DNA of 64,000 bases from Cupriavidus necator N-1 (GCF_000219215.1 NC_015723.1:1426001-1490000), one strand, 5' to 3'. Shown: positions 47,441 through 56,857, counted from the first letter of the stretch. Numbers and translations: made by a program. Notes: generated by a model not told the origin, from the sequence alone.

Positions 47441-49765
47441 ATGCGTTTGAACCAGACACCACGCCTGCCCGCACTCACCCGCATGGGCACCCTGTTCGCG
47501 CTCGCCATGCTGGCGGTGCACCCCGTCGGCGCACAGCGCCCCGCCCAGCCCGATATCTTGCGCGACACGGTTGCCGCGCAGGCTGCCGGTCCCTCGGCCG
47601 CACCCGCCGCGCCGCGCAGCGGTAGCCGCACCGTGCAAATCCCGCTCAAGCAGCTCGGCGCCGACGCCCCGTTCCAGTTGCGCGGGGTGGACGCCATCAA
47701 CGGCGTGCCATTCTCGATCCGGGCCGACGAAGTGGTGACCGCGGCCAGGCTCAAGCTGCGCTATACGTACTCGCCCGCGCTGATCCCGTCGCTCTCGCAC
47801 ATCAACGTCATGGTCAATGGCGAGGTCGCTGCCACCGTGCCGGTGCCCAGGGAAACCGCGGGCACCAGCCTGGAGCGCGACCTCACCATCTCGCCGCGCC
47901 TGATCACCGAGTTCAACCGGCTCAACCTGCAGCTGATCGGCCACTACACCACGGAGTGCGAGGACCCCTTCCACTCCAGCCTGTGGGCCACCGTGGGCAA
48001 CAGCAGCGTGCTGGAGCTGACGCTCGCGCCAGTGGCGCTGGCCAATGAGCTCTCGCTGCTGCCGCTGCCGTTCTTCGACCGCCGCGACGTGGGCCGCCTC
48101 AGGCTGCCCTTCGTGTTCGCGGGCCAGCCCTCGGCCGCCACGCTGGAAGCCGCCGGCGCGGTGTCGTCGTGGTTCGGCGCGCTGGCCGGCTATCGCGGGG
48201 CGTCGTTTGCCGCCTCCCTCAACCAGGTGCCCGCCAGCGGCAACGCAGTGGTGTTTGTCACCAACGACGAAAAGCCGGCCGGCGTGGCGGTGCCGGCCAT
48301 CAACGGCCCGGCGCTCGCGGTGGTGCCCAATCCCGGCGATGCCAACGCCAAGTTGCTGCTGGTGATGGGCCGCGACAGCGCCGAGCTCAAGACCGCCGCG
48401 CGCGCACTTACGCTGGGCGCACGCGCACTCTCCGGCCAGAGCGCCACCATCAGCAAGCTCGACGAGGGCGCGCCGCGCGTGCCCTATGACGCGCCCAACT
48501 GGATCCGCAGCGACCGCCCGGTTCGTTTCGGTGAACTCGTCGAGGTGCGCGATCTCAACGTCTCGGGCTACAGCCCCGACCTGGTGCGCGTGAACTTCCG
48601 CCTGCCGCCGGACCTGTTCGGCTGGCGCAGCAAGGGCATCCCGATCGAACTGAAGTACCGCTACACACCGCGCCCGGCGCTGGACAAGTCCACGCTCAAC
48701 ATCAACGTCAACCAGCAGTTCCTGCGCGCCTACGCCCTGCGCCCGGTCAAGAACCCGGACGGCCGCGCCAGCCAGCTGCTGGCCAAGGTGTTGCCGGACG
48801 GCTCGGTGCCGGTGGATGAGCGTATCAAGCTGCCACTGTTCATGCTGCCCGCGCAGTCGCAGCTGCAGTTCCATTTCTACTACGACTATCTCAAGCAAGG
48901 CGCCTGCAAGGACGTGCTGATCGACAACGTCAAGGGCGCCATCGATCCCGACTCCACCATCGACGTCTCCGGCCTGCTGCACTTTATCGCGCTGCCGGAC
49001 CTGGCAGTGTTCGGCAACAGCGGCTTCCCCTTCACGCGCCTGGCCGACCTCGCCGAGACCGCGGTGATCCTTCCGGACAAGCCCGGCGCCGAGGACTACT
49101 CCGCCTATCTCACGCTGATGGGCCGCATGGGCGAATCCACCGGCCACCCCGCCACCGGCGTGGCGGTGGCCGGCGCGGCCCAGGTCGGGAAGATGGCCGC
49201 GCGCGACCTGCTGGTGATCGGCACCACGCAGAACCAGCCGCTCTTCACCCAGTGGGCCGCGCGCATGCCAGTCTCGCTGGCGGGCAATGAAAAACACTTT
49301 GCGCTGACCGACATCGTCTCCACCGTGATGGGCTGGTGGAACGGCGCCGACGGTACGCGCAACCGTCCCGTGGAGACGCGCCTGTCGCTCACCAGCGTCA
49401 GCACGGACGCCGTGCTCAGCGGCTTCGAGTCGCCGCTGGCGTCCGGGCGCAGCGTGGTGGCGCTGGCCAGCAATGCGCCCCAGGGCCTGCTGGCGATGAC
49501 CGAGGTGCTGCTTGATCCCGAGCAGGTGAAGCGCGTGCAGGGCAGCCTGGCGCTGGTGCACGGCAAGGAGGTCGAGAGCCTGGCGGCGCAGCAGAACTAC
49601 CATGTGGGCAAGCTGCCGCCGTGGACCTATGCGCAGTGGTGGCTGTCGCGGCGGTCGCTGACCATGGTGCCGATGATCGGCGGCGCCGCGCTGTTGCTGG
49701 CGGCCTTGCTGTTCGTCTCGTTGCGCGCGCGTGCCAACCGGCGCAAGCGGGGAGAACCCACGTGA
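47441..49765 (+). CDS. bcsB: Cellulose synthase periplasmic subunit BcsB
   Basis: 774 residues. Periplasmic partner that holds the glucan chain and anchors to BcsA with one C-terminal helix. Signal peptide LPALTRMGTLFALAMLAVHP-VGAQ. Body shows FNRLNLQLIGHYTTECEDPF (flavodoxin/CBD-like repeats). C-terminal membrane helix MIGGAALLLAALLFVSLRAR then basic tail. ATG at 47441 has GAAGAGA before it. The stop TGA overlaps the bcsZ GTG. Confidence 0.95.
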   Translation: MRLNQTPRLPALTRMGTLFALAMLAVHPVGAQRPAQPDILRDTVAAQAAGPSAAPAAPRSGSRTVQIPLKQLGADAPFQLRGVDAINGVPFSIRADEVVTAARLKLRYTYSPALIPSLSHINVMVNGEVAATVPVPRETAGTSLERDLTISPRLITEFNRLNLQLIGHYTTECEDPFHSSLWATVGNSSVLELTLAPVALANELSLLPLPFFDRRDVGRLRLPFVFAGQPSAATLEAAGAVSSWFGALAGYRGASFAASLNQVPASGNAVVFVTNDEKPAGVAVPAINGPALAVVPNPGDANAKLLLVMGRDSAELKTAARALTLGARALSGQSATISKLDEGAPRVPYDAPNWIRSDRPVRFGELVEVRDLNVSGYSPDLVRVNFRLPPDLFGWRSKGIPIELKYRYTPRPALDKSTLNINVNQQFLRAYALRPVKNPDGRASQLLAKVLPDGSVPVDERIKLPLFMLPAQSQLQFHFYYDYLKQGACKDVLIDNVKGAIDPDSTIDVSGLLHFIALPDLAVFGNSGFPFTRLADLAETAVILPDKPGAEDYSAYLTLMGRMGESTGHPATGVAVAGAAQVGKMAARDLLVIGTTQNQPLFTQWAARMPVSLAGNEKHFALTDIVSTVMGWWNGADGTRNRPVETRLSLTSVSTDAVLSGFESPLASGRSVVALASNAPQGLLAMTEVLLDPEQVKRVQGSLALVHGKEVESLAAQQNYHVGKLPPWTYAQWWLSRRSLTMVPMIGGAALLLAALLFVSLRARANRRKRGEPT

Positions 49766-51003
49766 ACGTCAACCAGCCGCGCCGCCGCTGGCTGGCGCGC
49801 CTGCCGGGGCTTGGCGCGATGGCCCGGCTCGCACCGCTGGCCGCCCTGCCGGCGCTGGGAGGCTGGCCGACGCTGGCGGGCGCCGCTGCGCCCTCCTCCT
49901 GCCCCTGGCCGCTGTACCAGCACTTCCTGTCGTCCTTCGTGCAGGCCGACGGCCGCGTGCTGGACCCGTCCACGCGCGAGCAGCACAGCACCTCCGAGGG
50001 CCAGTCCTACGGCATGGTGTTCGCGCTGATCGCCAATGACCGCGCCACGTTCGACCGCCTCTGGCAATGGAGCATCGCCAACCTCGGCGCGGGCAGCCTG
50101 CAGGACAAGCTGCCGGCCTGGCAATGGGGCCATCGCACCGACGGTTCGTGGGGCGTGATCGACGCCAACTCCGCCTCGGACGCCGATCTGTGGTTTGCCT
50201 TCGCGCTGTTCGAGGCGGCCCGCGTGTGGCGCCAGCCGCGCTATGCCGGGCAGGCGCGCGCACTGCTGAAGCTGGTGGCGCGCGAGGAAGTGGTGTCGCT
50301 GCCGGGCTTCGGTGCCATGTTGCTGCCGGGGCCGCAGGGCTTTGCCGAAGGCAAGGAAGACGGCGCGCGCCAGTGGCGCCTCAACGCCAGCTACCTGCCG
50401 GTGCCGTTGCTGCGCCGGTTGGCCGGCGGCGATCCGTCCGGGCCGTGGGGCACGCTTGCCACGCAGGCCGGGCGCCTGGTCGAGGCAGTGGCGAGACAGG
50501 GCATCGTGCCCGACTGGTCGGCATACCGCACCGACCAGGGCGGCATGGGTTTCCTTACCGACCCCGTCAACGGCGACGTGAGCAGCTATGACGCGATCCG
50601 GGTCTACCTGTGGGCCGGCATGACGCCGCGTGGCGATGCCGCCGGGCGTGTGCTGATGAAGGTGATGGCGCCGCAGGCGCAGCGCATGGTGGGGCGCGCC
50701 GCCCCGCCCGAGCGCATGCACGCCGGCAGCGGCGCGCTCGAGGGCGAAGGCCCGGCCGGCTTTTCCGCCGCGCTGGTGCCCTTCCTGCAGGCGGCCGGAT
50801 CGCCGGCCGCCGCGGCGCAGCGCGCGCGCGCCGAGGCCATGCTCGGCGCGGCAGCCGCGGGCAAGCCCGCCGCCACGTATTACGACACCGTATTGGGACT
50901 ATTCGGCCTCGGCTTTGCCGAAGGCCGCTACCGGTTCGCCCCTTCGGGGCAACTCGAGCTGGAGTGGGAGAAAGCATGCCGAACCGCAAGCGCCCGGCCA
51001 TGA
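49762..51003 (+). CDS. bcsZ: Periplasmic endo-beta-1,4-glucanase (GH8)
   Basis: 413 residues from GTG 49762 (GGGGAG upstream; GTGA overlap with bcsB). Cleaves cellulose chains in the periplasm, needed for good export. N-terminal signal with RRRWLARLPGLGAMARLAPL, perhaps Tat-like. GH8 acid Glu in STSEGQSYGMVFA and base Asp in SASDADLWFAFALFEA. C-terminal FGLGFAEGRYRF is typical. It overlaps the start of bcsC. Confidence 0.95.
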   Translation: MNVNQPRRRWLARLPGLGAMARLAPLAALPALGGWPTLAGAAAPSSCPWPLYQHFLSSFVQADGRVLDPSTREQHSTSEGQSYGMVFALIANDRATFDRLWQWSIANLGAGSLQDKLPAWQWGHRTDGSWGVIDANSASDADLWFAFALFEAARVWRQPRYAGQARALLKLVAREEVVSLPGFGAMLLPGPQGFAEGKEDGARQWRLNASYLPVPLLRRLAGGDPSGPWGTLATQAGRLVEAVARQGIVPDWSAYRTDQGGMGFLTDPVNGDVSSYDAIRVYLWAGMTPRGDAAGRVLMKVMAPQAQRMVGRAAPPERMHAGSGALEGEGPAGFSAALVPFLQAAGSPAAAAQRARAEAMLGAAAAGKPAATYYDTVLGLFGLGFAEGRYRFAPSGQLELEWEKACRTASARP

Positions 51004-54000
51004 ACGGACGCGCGACCATTTCCCTGCGGGCGCCACGCGCCAGGCAACTGCGCGCGAAAACGCTCGTGCTGAGCCTGCTGACCGCATTCACCGCAGCCGC
51101 CGCCGCCCAGGAGGACCCGGTCAAACTGCTGGTGGACCAGGGCAAGTACTGGCAGCAACGCGGCCGCAGCGACCGCGCCGCCGAAGCGTGGCAGAAAATC
51201 CTGCGCCTCAATCCCAACCAGCCCGAGGCGCTGTACGGAATGGGCGTGGCCGAGGCCGAGTCGGGCCGCGCCGATGCGGCGCGCTCCTACCTCGAGCGGC
51301 TCCAGAAAGCCCAGCCCGGCTCGTCTCAGGTGGCGCGTCTGACGCAGCTCATCACCAGCGGCGGCACAGGCCAGCAGCTCGAGCAGGCGCGCCAGCTCGC
51401 ACGCAGCGGCCAGAGCGAGGAAGCGGTCAAGCGCTACCAGCAGGCCGCCGGCGGCGCCGCGCCGCAGGGCAACCTCGCGCTCGAGTATTACCAGACCCTG
51501 GGCGGCACCGCGCAAGGCTGGGAAGAGGCCCGCAAGGGCCTGGAGCAGCTCGCGCGCGCCAATCCGTCCGACCACCGCGCCCAGCTCGCCCTGGCCCAGC
51601 ACCTGACCTACCGCGAATCCACCCGGCGCGAAGGCATCCGCGGGCTCGAAGCGCTCAGCAAGAGCCCCGACGTGGCGGGTCAGGCGCGCGAGAGCTGGCG
51701 CCGCGCGTTGACCTGGTTGGGCGGGCGCCCGGCCGATGCGCCGCTGTACCAGGCGTGGCTGGCCAGCCATCCCGACGATGCCACCATCCGCGCGAAGCTC
51801 GACGCGGTCAGGATCCAGCCGCAGCCACAGCAGGAAGGCGCGCGCTTGGCCGGCGCCAGCGTGAGCCCGGTGCGCCAGCTTGTGCACCAGGGCTTCGACG
51901 CCCTCGACGCGGGCAATCTCGAACGCGCCGGCGAGCGCTTCCAGAGCGCCCTGGCGCAACACGCCGACGATGCCGACGCGCTCGGCGGCATGGGCGTGCT
52001 GCGGCTCAAGCAGGAGAAGTTCGCCGAGGCGGTGGACTATTTCGAGCAGGCCACCAGGCGCGGCGCGGGCGGCGGCTACCGTGCAGCGCAGAACAGCGCC
52101 ACCTACTGGTTGCTCTCCGAGCAGGCCAGCGCAGCGCGCAACACCGGCAACCGCGCCGAAGCGCGCCGCCTGCTCGAACGCGCCATCAAGCTCGACGCGC
52201 GCGAGCCCTCCGCTCAGGTCGCCCTGGCCGACCTGATGGCCGAGGAAGGCCAGTACGCGCAGGCCGAGGCCGCCTACCGCCGCGTGCTCAAACAGCATCC
52301 GGACAATCCCGACGCCACGCGCGGGCTGGTGGGCGTGCTGTCGGCGCAGAACAAGAGCGCCGAAGCGCTGGCCATGGTGCAGAACCTCACGCCGGCCCAG
52401 CAGGAGAAGGTCGGCTCGCTCGGCAAGCTGCGCGCCGACGAAGCGCGTGCCCAGGCGCGTGCCGCCCTGAAGCGTGGCGACACCGCCGGCGCGCGCCGCG
52501 CGCTCGAAGACGCCATGGCGGCCGATCCCACCAACCCGTGGGTACGCCTGGACGCGGCGCGCGCCTTTGCCTCGGTGGGCCAGAAAGAGCAGGCGCGCGG
52601 CATCATGGACGGCCTGCTGCTGTCCAACCCCGACATGCCGGACGCACTCTACGCCAGCGCCCTGCTGTCGGCCGAGACCGGCGACTGGCAAGGCGGGCTC
52701 GATGCGCTCGAACGGATCCCGCCGCAGAACCGCACGCGCGACATGGGCACGCTGCAGCGTCGCCTGTGGGTGCACGCCGAGGCCGCGCGCGCCGGCGAGT
52801 TGGCCGCCGCCGGCCAGCAGCGCGCCGCGCTGGCCGTGCTGCAGGAGGCCGAGCGCTATGCCCAGCAGGATGCCGACCAGCTTGGCGCGCTGGCACTGGC
52901 CTACGCAGATGCCGGCGACGAGGTGCGCGCGCTGTCGCTGATGCGCAGCGTGATGAGCCGCACACCGCGCGCGGACGTCGGCATGCAGCTGCAATACGCC
53001 GCCATCCTGCTCAAGACCAGGCAGGACGTAGAGCTGGCCGGGGTGCTGCGCCAGCTGGCGGGTGCCAGCATGAGCCAGCCCCAGCGGCGCGACTACGACG
53101 ACGTGCGCGTGGCCTATATCGTGCGCCAGGCCGATGCGCTGACCGAAGCCGGCGACCTGGTCGCGGCCTACGACTCGCTGGCCCCGGCGCTGTCCGAGCG
53201 CCCCGGCAACGGCGCCGTGCGCGCGAGCCTGGCGCGCATGTACGCGCAGGCCGGCGAGAACAAGAAGGCGCTCGCGCTGTATGAAAGCGTGCTGGAGAAA
53301 GACCCGCGCAACCTGGACCTGATGCTGGCCGCAATCGGTACCGCCACCGCCGCCAAGGAGTTCAGCTGGGCCGAAGGCACCTTGCAGATGGCGCTGGCGC
53401 AGGCGCCCAGGTCGCCCAAAGTGCTGACCGCCGCCGGCCGCCTCTACCGCGCGCAGGGCAAGACGTCGCGCGCGGCCGACTATTTCCGCGCCGCGGTGGC
53501 GGCAGAGAACGCCGCCGGCACCGCGCCCGGCGCCCGCCCCGACGCCTCTGGCTTCGACCGCGTCCCTGCCAACCCCTTTGTCGGCCTGCCGGGCCAACGC
53601 GGCAGCTCGCAACTGCCGCCCCCGGGCTCGCCGGCACCTTACGTGGCCGTGCCGGTGCCGACCGCAGCAGCGGCCCTGCCCGCGCCGGTGATGATGCATA
53701 CCAGCGCGCAGGCCTACGGCCAGCCGTATATCCCCGCGCCCCTCGGCACGGCGCCGGCCGCGGGTGCATTGGCCATCCAGCCGCAGGCCTACTACCCGCA
53801 GCCGGCCAGCGCATCGCCGCGCGCGCCGGCCGCCAGCAGCGCCACGCGCGGCAAGACCACGAAGGTCGGCGCGGCTGCGCCTGCCTATCCTGCCGCGCAG
53901 GCGCAGCAGCAGGCCGTGCAGTATCCGGCGCCGTTTCCGAATGCGGCGCCGTACCAGGCGCCACCATACCCGGCACCGCAATACCCCGCTGCCCAGACAG

Positions 54001-55364
54001 TGGCCGCAGCCGACGGCTACGGCGCCACATCCGCCGTGCCGGCCCGCCAGCCGCTCGGCGCCCAGTCGCGCGCGCCGTGGTTGGCCGACACCGATTCGCA
54101 GGCCAACCCGACCGGCCCCAGGACAGCCCAGCAGGAGCTGCAGGAAATCGAGTCCCAGCGTACCGCCACGCTCGCGGGCGGCCCCATGCTGCGCGGGCGC
54201 AACGGCGATTCCGGCATGAGCCAGCTCACCGAGTTGCAGGTCACGGCGGAGGCCAAGATGGCGGCGGGCAACGGCAGGCTGGTGGCACGCGTGACGCCGG
54301 TGGCGCTGGATGCCGGTTCGGTCGGCGGCGACTTCAACAACGCCTCGCGCTTTGGCGGCGGTCCGCTGGCTTATGGCGTGAACGGCGCGGCGGTCAACCT
54401 GAACGGCAGCCCGCTGAAATCCGCTTCGGCGGGCACGCAGAACGCCTTTGGGGTGGCGCTCGGCGTAGCCTACGAATCCGACCGTTTCAATGCCGACCTG
54501 GGCAGCACGCCGCTGGGCTTTCGCTACACCGACGTCAACGCCGGTGCGCGCCTGAACCTGCCGCTGACCCAGCGCACCACGCTGTCGCTCGGTGCTTCGC
54601 GCCGGCCAGTGACAGACAGCCTGTTGTCCTACGCAGGCGTGCGCGACGAGCGCACGGGCCAGCAATGGGGCGGCGTGATGAACAGCAGCGCGCGCGCGGA
54701 CGTGGGCTGGGACGACGGACTCTTCGGCATCTACGGCTACGGCGGCTATGGCCTGCTGACCGGCCACGACGTCAAGCGCAACACGCGCTGGGAAGGCGGC
54801 GGCGGCTTCTACCTGCGCGTGATCGACACCCCAGACCAGCGCCTGATGAGCGGTGTGAACTTTACCTCGATGGGGTATGCGGAGAACTTGCGCTACTTCA
54901 CCTTCGGCCAGGGCGGGTACTTCAGCCCGCAGACCTACTTCGCGGTCACGGTGCCGCTCTCGCTGTCGGGCCGCACCGGGCGGCTGGCCTACAACGTGCG
55001 CGGCGCGCTCGGGGTGCAGGCGTTCAGCGAGGATGACTCCAACTACTTCCCGACCGACGCGGCGGCCCAGTCGGCGGCCAATGCCGCGGTGGCCACCGCC
55101 AACAGCAAGGGCCTGACCAACGCGACCAGCGCGGTCTACCCGGGCCAGTCCAAGACCGGCCTGGCCTACAACCTGGTCGGCTCGATCGAATACCAGGCGG
55201 CGCAGCAACTCTATGTGGGCGGCCTGGTGGGCATCGACAACGCACGAGACTATCGCCAATGGTATGCCGGCGTCTACGTACGTTATGCGCTGCAGCGCCA
55301 GACCGGACTGATTGCGTTCCCGCCGGTGCCGCCGCAATCCGCGGTGGGCCCGCTGCCGTTCTGA
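50976..55364 (+). CDS. bcsC: Cellulose export TPR/outer-membrane barrel protein
   Basis: 1462 residues from ATG 50976 (GGGAG five bases upstream); ATG 51000, overlapping the bcsZ stop, is also possible. Signal peptide AKTLVLSLLTAFTAAAAAQE. About 19 TPR-like repeats fill residues 40-840. A Pro/Ala/Gln/Tyr-rich low-complexity stretch of about 200 residues (roughly 850-1045, with QYPAPFPNAAPYQAPPYPAP) links to the C-terminal BcsC beta-barrel, which ends in an aromatic-terminated strand. TPRs bind the export complex; the barrel is the outer-membrane pore. Confidence 0.95.
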   Translation: MPNRKRPAMNGRATISLRAPRARQLRAKTLVLSLLTAFTAAAAAQEDPVKLLVDQGKYWQQRGRSDRAAEAWQKILRLNPNQPEALYGMGVAEAESGRADAARSYLERLQKAQPGSSQVARLTQLITSGGTGQQLEQARQLARSGQSEEAVKRYQQAAGGAAPQGNLALEYYQTLGGTAQGWEEARKGLEQLARANPSDHRAQLALAQHLTYRESTRREGIRGLEALSKSPDVAGQARESWRRALTWLGGRPADAPLYQAWLASHPDDATIRAKLDAVRIQPQPQQEGARLAGASVSPVRQLVHQGFDALDAGNLERAGERFQSALAQHADDADALGGMGVLRLKQEKFAEAVDYFEQATRRGAGGGYRAAQNSATYWLLSEQASAARNTGNRAEARRLLERAIKLDAREPSAQVALADLMAEEGQYAQAEAAYRRVLKQHPDNPDATRGLVGVLSAQNKSAEALAMVQNLTPAQQEKVGSLGKLRADEARAQARAALKRGDTAGARRALEDAMAADPTNPWVRLDAARAFASVGQKEQARGIMDGLLLSNPDMPDALYASALLSAETGDWQGGLDALERIPPQNRTRDMGTLQRRLWVHAEAARAGELAAAGQQRAALAVLQEAERYAQQDADQLGALALAYADAGDEVRALSLMRSVMSRTPRADVGMQLQYAAILLKTRQDVELAGVLRQLAGASMSQPQRRDYDDVRVAYIVRQADALTEAGDLVAAYDSLAPALSERPGNGAVRASLARMYAQAGENKKALALYESVLEKDPRNLDLMLAAIGTATAAKEFSWAEGTLQMALAQAPRSPKVLTAAGRLYRAQGKTSRAADYFRAAVAAENAAGTAPGARPDASGFDRVPANPFVGLPGQRGSSQLPPPGSPAPYVAVPVPTAAAALPAPVMMHTSAQAYGQPYIPAPLGTAPAAGALAIQPQAYYPQPASASPRAPAASSATRGKTTKVGAAAPAYPAAQAQQQAVQYPAPFPNAAPYQAPPYPAPQYPAAQTVAAADGYGATSAVPARQPLGAQSRAPWLADTDSQANPTGPRTAQQELQEIESQRTATLAGGPMLRGRNGDSGMSQLTELQVTAEAKMAAGNGRLVARVTPVALDAGSVGGDFNNASRFGGGPLAYGVNGAAVNLNGSPLKSASAGTQNAFGVALGVAYESDRFNADLGSTPLGFRYTDVNAGARLNLPLTQRTTLSLGASRRPVTDSLLSYAGVRDERTGQQWGGVMNSSARADVGWDDGLFGIYGYGGYGLLTGHDVKRNTRWEGGGGFYLRVIDTPDQRLMSGVNFTSMGYAENLRYFTFGQGGYFSPQTYFAVTVPLSLSGRTGRLAYNVRGALGVQAFSEDDSNYFPTDAAAQSAANAAVATANSKGLTNATSAVYPGQSKTGLAYNLVGSIEYQAAQQLYVGGLVGIDNARDYRQWYAGVYVRYALQRQTGLIAFPPVPPQSAVGPLPF

Positions 55365-55365
55365 T

Positions 55366-55393
55366 TGCGCCGCGCGGCCGGCGCGGCGTCAAT
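55366..55393 (+). terminator. GC hairpin after bcsC
   Basis: TTGCGCCGCGC / GGCCG / GCGCGGCGTCAA, 11-bp stem with one bulge, starting right after the bcsC stop. No T run follows, so it may act as a terminator or as a 3'-end stabiliser. Confidence 0.55.
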
Positions 55394-55524
55394 GATCGGA
55401 AAGCAGGCGCAGCCGGACAGACGGCTGCGGCGGGTGCTCAGGCCTCGGGATGGCCGCGGTGGGGAGCCATTCGAGTCCGGGGCAATCACATGGAATCCCC
55501 TACTTCGAAGGGATCGACATAGCC

Positions 55525-55562
55525 GACGAGTCGGTAGAATCAGGTTGCAGCGCACAATAAAC
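55525..55562 (+). repeat. 38-bp upstream element, copy 1
   Basis: Nearly identical (36/38) to 56776-56813. It contains GGTAGAAT and GTTGCAGCGCACAATAAAC, the latter with a TGC-N3-GCA dyad. It lies about 70 bp upstream of the exported-protein gene at 55632. Between them is a leftover resembling the 3' end of the gene at 56858, as if a gene body was deleted. Confidence 0.75.
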
Positions 55563-55631
55563 GCTTGCGGTTCGAGCGTGGGCCGCTCAAGACAAGGCCT
55601 GTGCGCACACATTCACGAGCGGAGGTTGCAA

Positions 55632-55952
55632 ATGAAATTTCCATCCCTCTTGATATTCGTGCTGGTTGCCGGGGGCGCCAATGCCGGCCAGCGTCTGGGT
55701 GTGGCCAGCTACGGCCAGACTGGTGGCACGCAGTACGGTGGTGCCAGCTACGGCTCTGGCCAAATGCAAAGCTACTCCGCGGGTGGCGTGAACGCCGATA
55801 TTGGGAGGCGCTATAGCGGCACAACAGGCGGTTCCCAGTTTGGAGACACATCGTCTGAAAGAAGCGGAATGACAAATTCCCAGCCGCGTTCACCATCTCT
55901 GTACCCGTCCACGGGCAGTTCAACACTCCAGCAGCCAAAGGCTCCGAAATGA
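55632..55952 (+). CDS. Small exported Gly/Ser/Tyr-rich protein
   Basis: 106 residues starting MKFPSLLIFVLVAGGANA with cleavage likely after ANA. Mature part has imperfect repeats GQTGGTQYGGASYGSGQMQS and is rich in Gly, Ser, Gln and Tyr, with a C-terminal STGSSTLQQPKAPK. CGGAGGTTGCAA precedes the ATG at 55632. No family recognised. Its place after the cellulose operon and its low complexity fit a matrix or surface role, but this is inference. Confidence 0.7.
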   Translation: MKFPSLLIFVLVAGGANAGQRLGVASYGQTGGTQYGGASYGSGQMQSYSAGGVNADIGRRYSGTTGGSQFGDTSSERSGMTNSQPRSPSLYPSTGSSTLQQPKAPK

Positions 55953-56110
55953 AGAGGCCGCCCGGCGACTCCGGCCCCGATCTGCCTTGACCTCCTGCGC
56001 TTCATCGCGGCATATGCCGTCGTGCTGTATCAGCTTGCCCCCCCGATTACCTTGAATGCAGTTTCTTTTGGCTGCGCTAAGCTGCGGCAGCTTCTCTCCC
56101 CAAAGAGACC

Positions 56111-56701
56111 ATGTGGAACGCAATCAGCGATGTCGGCGATGCCGCATTGACGCTACCAGTCGCCATTTCATGCGCAGTCTGGCTGGGAATATCAGCTCCC
56201 CGCCTGGCCATCCGCTGGATACTGCTTCTGTCGGCCGGCATGGCACTCACCGGCATCACTAAAGTCCTATACGCCGGATGCGGGTTCGAGATTTCCTCGA
56301 TCGGATTTCGCATGATCAGCGGGCATACGACCTTGTCGACAGCTGTCTGGACCGTCGCCATCGCACTCCTTTCCCGGGGCATGGGAGGCAACGCGGGCAT
56401 CGGCGCCATCGCCGGCTTGCTTGTCGGCCTGCTGACTGCTGTCGCCAGGGTCTTCGATCACGCGCACACGGTTCCCGAAGTCATCGCGGGCTGGCTTTTG
56501 GGCGCTGCAATCGGCGCGCTCTTTGTTCGCGCTCTCACGCGTTCCGAATTCAGACCGTTTCGACCGGTTGGCGCCGCTGCTGCGCTCATCCTCGTCACCA
56601 CCGCGGCGTATGGAAACCACGCGCCCTTCCAGACCATGATCGAGGCACATTCACGAGGTCTGTGCGCACGTGCATTCTCCGCAGTTTCGGCCGCACGCTA
56701 A
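56111..56701 (+). CDS. PAP2-family membrane phosphatase
   Basis: 196 residues, five or six hydrophobic helices. PAP2 motif 2 is SGHTTLS and motif 3 is ARVFDHAHTVPEVIAGWLLG (SRxxxxxHxxxD-like, here with A-R and E). Motif 1 (KxxxxxxRP) is not clear: KVLYAGCGFEI has the Lys but not the Arg-Pro. Probable substrates are undecaprenyl or phosphatidic acid phosphates. Start at 56111 after AAAGAGACC. Confidence 0.8.
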   Translation: MWNAISDVGDAALTLPVAISCAVWLGISAPRLAIRWILLLSAGMALTGITKVLYAGCGFEISSIGFRMISGHTTLSTAVWTVAIALLSRGMGGNAGIGAIAGLLVGLLTAVARVFDHAHTVPEVIAGWLLGAAIGALFVRALTRSEFRPFRPVGAAAALILVTTAAYGNHAPFQTMIEAHSRGLCARAFSAVSAAR

Positions 56702-56775
56702 CGTCAAGTGGGGAGGGACTCGAGGTCGGACCCATTCGCTTGCAGTCCCTTACTCAGGGGGGGTTCGGCCCAGCT

Positions 56776-56813
56776 GACGAGTAGGTAGAATCAAGTTGCA
56801 GCGCACAATAAAC
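56776..56813 (+). repeat. 38-bp upstream element, copy 2
   Basis: Second copy of the element at 55525-55562, differing at two positions. About 45 bp upstream of the small membrane-protein gene at 56858. Conserved position before two small genes suggests a promoter or operator. Confidence 0.75.
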
Positions 56814-56857
56814 TAGGAATGCGCTTCGCTCAGGGTCAATCTCACCGGTAAGCCGCG

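Noticed and set aside
50928..55337. A 1469-residue open frame on the minus strand across bcsC
   Set aside because: It is the antisense shadow of bcsC in high-GC DNA, with no RBS and no recognisable domain; the plus strand encodes a clear TPR/barrel protein.
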